64,000 nt of DNA from Miscanthus floridulus (Eukaryota > Streptophyta > Magnoliopsida > Poales > Poaceae). Below the pieces are notes generated by a model that saw nothing but the letters and a program-made list of their open reading frames with translations, was not told the origin of the DNA and searched no databases. Position numbers and translations under genes: made by a program. The stretch is from positions 104,891,158 to 104,955,157 of the forward strand of contig NC_089587.1 of NCBI RefSeq assembly GCF_019320115.1, written 5' to 3'. Below, in pieces: positions 58,895-64,000 of this stretch. How positions within the stretch are numbered: the stretch's first letter is position 1; each line of letters begins with the position of its first letter.

Positions 58895-59419
58895 AGGGAA
58901 ATATACCTTTTTTCTCGATCACATTGTCTATCTCAAAACGAATCAGTGTAACCATGCCTTCAAATACCTTTCTATTTGGATCTTCAATTGATAGATAAAA
59001 CTATCATTTAGGATTACATTCTCTTGGATCAATCCATCTAACAATGACGCTAGATCCCACAAATACATAATCCGGTACCACACAACAGCATCGATGACCA
59101 AAGAATCAACATACTACCAAGATTAGCTTAAACATGTGTTGTCAAAGAGTTTGATAAATGGAAGCAATTTATATTCTATATTTCATTTGTTGTGACGGCA
59201 TCAACAGAATGAAAAAACGAAGCTGTAGGAAAGACTTACGAAAAAAACAAAATTTTGATTTGACTTTTGGTTCTCGCAGACAACTGGTTACTCAGGGGTT
59301 AAATACTAAATAATCTAATAGTATATCAATCCAGTTTTGGTCTTGTTGATATAGGTTAGCAAGCAATATCAAAACTAAATAACCAAGGAGCATACTATCT
59401 CTGTACCATGTTTGTCTAT

Positions 59420-59690
59420 GTAATACAAGTCTATAAGGTGATAGCAAAATTACTCGCAAATAGGCTGAAGATTATTTTACTAGACATCATCAGTGAACAA
59501 CAACGTGCCTTTGTGCCGGGACGATTGATCACTGATAACATTTTTTTGGCTTATGAGTGTGTGCATGCTATTAATAATAGGAAAAAATGAAAATCCGGTC
59601 TCTGTGCAGTGAAATTAGATATGCATAAAGCATATGATAAGAGTTGAATGGAGATTTTTAGAGGTTACATTTATTTTTTCTAGTCATGCC
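59420..59690 (+). mobile_element. LINE reverse-transcriptase fragment
   Basis: The open frame 59,408-59,590 reads [13 protein letters not shown] and [20 protein letters not shown], the conserved fingers region of plant LINE RT. It continues after a stop with VKLDMHKAYD, which contains the first catalytic Asp. No endonuclease upstream or palm core downstream, so this is an isolated internal piece of about 90 codons. Sequence at 58,895-59,419 and 59,691-60,633 shows no gene. Confidence 0.75.
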
Positions 59691-60636
59691 TGATTAGCTA
59701 ACACAGGTAAATTTTATCATTTTTGTATTTGTATTGAAGAAAATTACCAAGCTTTATCTAGTGAATTCGATCGCACGAATATTGTAGATATGTATATGTA
59801 GAGTTGTAGATCACTAACCTACTCTTCTAGAGTTCCATGATTTTGGCATAAAGATTTATATTGCAGTACCTGACATGTAGTAGTGGTTTAGAGGCATGTA
59901 TTGGCATGAATAATTGAGTTCTTGCAACTAAAAAGCAAACTGAATGCAAGAAACACCTCAGTTTTTTTGAGAATACATCCCCGTGCAATCCAATACATGC
60001 ATTCTATCGAATAGTTTCAGACTTTCACTGCACTCAACAAGTGATTTAGGATTAGTTCGTTAGAATGAGGGTATTTCCATTTTATTTTGTCCCAAAAAAG
60101 CATAAAGTACGAAATTCAGTATAGTAGTCAGAACAGAATACGTTTTTGTTTTACCATCGAAGCAGCATTTGCCTATTAGATTATCTGGTCAAAATAAAAT
60201 TGAAATGTAATAGTGAACAAAACTAATGAGTATGATAGGGGAACAGGAAAAATGACTTGCTATGGACAGCTGACGTCCAAACTTGAATGGAATAGAACTA
60301 CACTAATTCAGAAGGCCAGTGCCTAGACAAACATTTTTTATGCCACCAAAAGCATTCAAACCACCTCTTGAATGCTGTAAGATCTGAATTTCGCATGTTT
60401 CACAAAACACTATTTTTTCTGAAAGAAACAAAAAACACTGTTTTTGTAGTTTAGAGAACTATGCTCCATGACGAAGGAATAGAAGATTACAAAGAAAATA
60501 ACTACACCTAGAATTTGTATGACATCATGGTTGAAGCTGGGGTTTCTTTGACCTGAGGAGTGTCAACAGAAGACACTGGATCAACAACATCATGGATGAC
60601 TGGCGGATGCCGCAGGTGGGGAAGCACCAGGCGTTA

Positions 60637-60926
60637 GGCTGTCTCCAATAGGAGACCCATTACGGAACCCAAACCCAAAATAGGTCTCCAACACAATACC
60701 TATAGTCTCCAACAGAGTACCTATATGGAAGACCCATTTTTGGTGCTAGGAGAGGCATAACCCAAATCTAAGTATCCTCTCTCCTAGAGACCCATTTACA
60801 GAAAGGGTTGTCTTTTGGGTCTTGTTGTTGGAGAAGACTAAAAATAGGTATTGAACCATTTGCCTGTAGTGTTACCCAAAAGACGAATGGGTCTTGTATT
60901 TTGGGTCACGGTTGTTGGAGACAGTC
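60637..60926. mobile_element. Tourist-like (PIF/Harbinger) MITE
   Basis: 290 bp with terminal inverted repeats GGCTGTCTCCAA / GACTGTCTCCAA and TTA target duplications (60,634-60,636 and 60,927-60,929). The interior repeats GAGACCCATT-type segments in both orientations and is noncoding. Confidence 0.85.
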
Positions 60927-60929
60927 TTA

Positions 60930-61857
60930 GGGGCATTGGCTTGGCGCCGTTCACCATCGCTCTCTGGTGCGTGCGTTCGTCATCCCGGCAAGGTCTGTAC
61001 ATCGGTGAGGAACGAGTAAAGATGTTAGCCAAGACCTAAGCAAACTGATTTGTTGTCCAACCAGATTGAGAAGAGCGAAACAACCAGATCGACGTAGGAC
61101 ATCGGATCGAGATTAAGAAGAAGGCAGATGGACAAAAAGGAAGATGGAGATTGAGAAGGAGGGGGCACGAACTTTTGTGTCACAACGGCGATGACAACTA
61201 CGAGGTACTCGAGGACGGCGGTGAGGTAGACTTGGGAGAGCCCCACACTTGGCAAGGAAGGTGAGGATGAGGGCGCCCTCTACCCGGCGCTTCTGCCTCG
61301 GGCTTGTCAGTGCTCGAAGCACAGTCGCTCCATCCTGTATCCACGCGCGTACCCGTTGGCAGGGCCAGCCATCGCATTCACGCGTGCAACGGGAGTGGGT
61401 CGACGAGCTCCTCTCTTAGCCATGGCACGAGAAGGCGGCGGCGCAGGTGAGCGCGCGGGCGCGGCGGCACGGCATCAGGGCGGCATGTGCGAGCGCACGC
61501 GCGACAACGAGGGCGAGGGCCGAGGGAGAGGAAGCCTGATTGGAGACGAGATCTCGCATGGGGAGGGGCGCACGGGATGTAAGCGAGGTATCGGAGATCG
61601 CGTAATTGGAGGAGGAGATCGCGCGCGCGCCGAGGGCAAGCGAGCGGGGAGGAGATCGCACGAGAGCAGGGCAGAGCGACGAATCAAAAATTATCGCACT
61701 TGTTTTAGTTTTATTCTTTTTAGTTGTAGTAGGAGAAGATTAAGCCTTAATACAGACGCATGTGGAAGCCGCGCATGCGTTGACAACACTACAACACGGC
61801 ATGTTTAAAGAGTTTTGACCCTTAAAAAAGTTAGTTTCTAAACCAAGCATCCACTAC
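60930..61857. other. GC-rich segment without recognised gene
   Basis: 61,300-61,690 is strongly CpG-rich with overlapping open frames on both strands, none with a family signature. It could be a CpG-rich gene start or LTR-like debris. Confidence 0.3.
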
Positions 61858-61987
61858 GGCCCCGTTCGGCTTGCGAAATCTTGGCTGAAACTGGCTGAAA
61901 AATACTGTTGTGGCTGAATTGTTGTAAGAGAAAAACACTGTTCAGGCTGAAAAAACAAGCTGAATATAAGGTAAGCCGAACGGGGCC
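61858..61987. mobile_element. MITE with perfect 15-bp terminal inverted repeats
   Basis: 130 bp with ends GGCCCCGTTCGGCTT and its exact complement, flanked by TAC on both sides (61,855-61,857 and 61,988-61,990). The interior is A/T-rich with GGCTGAA units. A 3-bp duplication fits PIF/Harbinger, but TAC departs from the usual TTA/TAA. Confidence 0.85.
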
Positions 61988-62269
61988 TACATGTCTACGT
62001 TATTACAGGGTTTTAATTTCGGTATTGCAAAAATTTTAACTACCACCAAAATTACCGAATTTCATAAAATTCGGTCCAAATTTGGTCGGACTTTTTTTTA
62101 GACACCAGCACATAAAGTATAATTTTTCTAAAAAAATAGATCTAAACAAATATTAATATATTATATACTCTTTCAAACGGCCTCCGCGGCTTCTGCCCAA
62201 CCGTTCATCGCCATGTGTCAGCGCTTGATTCACTAGACCCTGATCAGCTGGGTTCAGCTCCTCCTAAAT

Positions 62270-64000
62270 AAATGCCGTGCTTGCGTGGCAAAAATCGGCC
62301 ATCCATTTCGCCCTCTTCGCCGCCTCCTCGGGTCCTGGCCCCGCCTTTCTCATCGCGTCTTCCCATCCTCGCTCCCTCCGCTCGCATGTCCTCAACCTCG
62401 CCCCCTCCGTTGACTCCTCCGCTCCCGCCTCGCCCCCACCGTCCTCCATCTGCCAACCACGCTGGATCGAGGGCGTGCACCGCCTTCCATTAGCCGATTC
62501 CATGGCAAGTCAGGTAGGAAACGCAGGCCGTCGCTTCCAAAAACTTCGTCGACCCTCCACGTATCTTCTCAGCCCCAACCGTCAACGATTCATGGCTGGA
62601 TCCGCCGCCCTCTGCTCCAACACCAGTCGGCCTGCCGTGGTTGCCATTCATCCTCGCCTCCTCGGCCGTCGATGACCGCGTCAATGGATTCCCGTTACCC
62701 CCTACCTCTTGCGCATCTCGCCGGAGCCCCAACCCAGTAACCAACCGGAGCGTCCGCAAGGCAAAGCGACACTTTCCTCGACTTCGTCACGCCCCCTTGC
62801 CTTGAGGCAGCGGCGCGTCTCTGAGGTTCGGCAACGACTATGCCGCCGGGTCTTACCATACTGCTTCCCAGGAAAGGCCTCCTACATCTCGCCTCTCCGA
62901 TGGTGAGGCAATGGATACAAATCCTTGACATGTTCTCTGTTCTTCACAAATCCTAACCTTATCTATTTATCTGCTCATGATTTTGCTACAGATCCATTAA
63001 CCAGGTGTGCTCAACCAACAATCCCCAACGTGGTTGCTACGGATGAGAGCTACAAATCCATTCCTTTTTTCCCCCCTACAGAATCTCTTTTGCTGTGTAC
63101 TTTCATTTTTTTTCCCATCAAAGGGCAGAGCCATCTGCCTATTCAACTTTTGTATGCTGCTGTATTGTTGCAAAGTCTACCAATTGAGGGGATGTCCTTT
63201 CCATGTGTGAAAGTAAAATTTCTTTTCTTTCCCTGACCATCGTGTATCATATGATGCATTCAGAGTCTGGTAAGAGGAATGTTCTTTTTCTGATATATAC
63301 ATAAGTTACGCTTGTGCTAATAATGACATAAAGATTACTACATTGCTTCGCCTCCACATATGTCCTAGGTCTGGTTACTCCAATCTTACCTTCTTATTAT
63401 CTTGAGTATTAACTGATTTGTCTTCCAGTAGTCACAGGACTTTGTCCTAAGCTGGTGACAGATATTGCATTTGGATCAATGACCTACAGTTTCATGAAAG
63501 GGCAGTGGACAGGTTATCTTAATGAAAAATTCTTTTTCTGCTCCTGCTTGCTAAACTATCAGTGATTTCGTTAACTATCCACCGTCTTGCTCTAAGTATT
63601 GGTTTCTTTCCCTTCAATACAGGTTCATGCCGTTGCCTTCAGCTATGTAGATGTTAGTGTCAGCTGCAGTTGTTCTTGCAGGTTAATCTTTCCCCATTTC
63701 TTTTCAGATTAGTTACATAATTCCCTTTCTCAAATAATTACTTGATTGTTTTGAGATTATCCATGTATGCTTCTATCCTGGATTCCTGTGTTCTATAGTT
63801 GGAGGAAAATTGTGGATTTGAATGTATACATGAAATTTGGATGTTTCCATGTTTTTTTTTCTTTCCAGATTCATATGAATTGCTCTAGCCAGTCAATTGG
63901 ATACGCTATTCATCCCTATAACAATAGTTGTTCATGCCATTTGCCTTTCCTCCTGTCTATGATTCTAATTGTGCATTCACATAAAGAATTTCGCCAGAAA
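62270..64000 (+). other. candidate plus-strand spliced locus at the right edge
   Basis: A GC-rich, C/T-rich 5' block (62,270-62,930) with two long open frames is followed by T-rich DNA with exon-like islands. 63,429-63,512 (acceptor CTTCCAG, donor ACAG|GTTATC) has one open frame reading GLCPKLVTDIAFGSMTYS. The island at 63,622-63,681 (acceptor AATACAG, donor GCAG|GTTAAT) adds about ten codons in that phase before a stop. A further acceptor CTTTCCAG occurs near 63,868. This layout is typical of a grass gene 5' end, but I recognise no product and the first-exon frame is unresolved; a noncoding RNA is possible. Confidence 0.35.

Noticed and set aside
61356..61808. 150-codon ORF in CpG-rich DNA
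   Set aside because: Arginine/glycine-rich low-complexity translation, with open frames also on the opposite strand; composition explains it.

Overview
The window is repeat-rich plant nuclear DNA, most likely from a large-genome grass (panicoid type: sorghum, sugarcane, Miscanthus or maize relatives). This is inferred from a Tekay/Del-type Ty3/gypsy element, two SIRE/Maximus-type Ty1/copia elements with a grass-style third ORF, a 'putative gypsy type transposon' (Transposase_28) protein, grass LINE fragments, Tourist-like MITEs and plant GT-AG introns. About four fifths is nested transposable elements. I recognise no intact host protein-coding gene with a nameable product.

Layout. (1) 1-19,261: the 3' part of a + strand Ty3/gypsy element of Tat-like layout that begins left of the window. 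It carries a large antisense, intron-containing gene (18,189 down to 1) and an LTR from about 18,651. (2) 1,340-16,502: a 15.2-kb minus-strand Tekay-like chromovirus inserted in that antisense gene, with 4.4-kb LTRs, an extra ORF0, gag and pol, all decayed. (3) 19,262-22,263: a 3.0-kb solo LTR inserted in the LTR of element 1. (4) 22,264-23,777 joined to 33,534-41,865: host-like or unclassified sequence with candidate minus-strand spliced loci, a LINE tail, AT microsatellites and a dispersed repeat. (5) 23,778-33,533: minus-strand SIRE-type copia element A, whose 5' LTR edge, primer site and gag start are deleted. (6) 41,866-57,299: plus-strand SIRE-type copia element B with perfect target duplications. 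Its reverse transcriptase is split by a 2.2-kb hAT remnant (48,205-50,447) and its third ORF by a small solo-LTR-like insertion (about 53,923-54,693). (7) 56,957-58,894: a tandem duplication of LTR tail plus flank. (8) 58,895-64,000: low-copy-looking DNA with a LINE fragment, two MITEs and a candidate plus-strand spliced locus at the right edge.

How it fits together. Insertion order is readable from the nesting: Tat-like element before Tekay and the solo LTR; copia B before hAT and the small LTR. Several target-site duplications differ by a single C/T change, and LTR differences are almost all transitions, consistent with decay of methylated cytosines in silenced DNA.

The least expected structure is shared by four unrelated LTR families here. 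Each carries its own array of a short palindrome: TGACGTCA in Tekay, ACCGGACGCGTCCGGT in copia A, GTGCGGCAGTGCCGCAC in copia B (also scattered through its internal and coding DNA), and an ACGTTTTC/GAAAACGT hairpin in the solo LTR. In copia A and B, arrays or motif clusters lie directly upstream of the TATA box.
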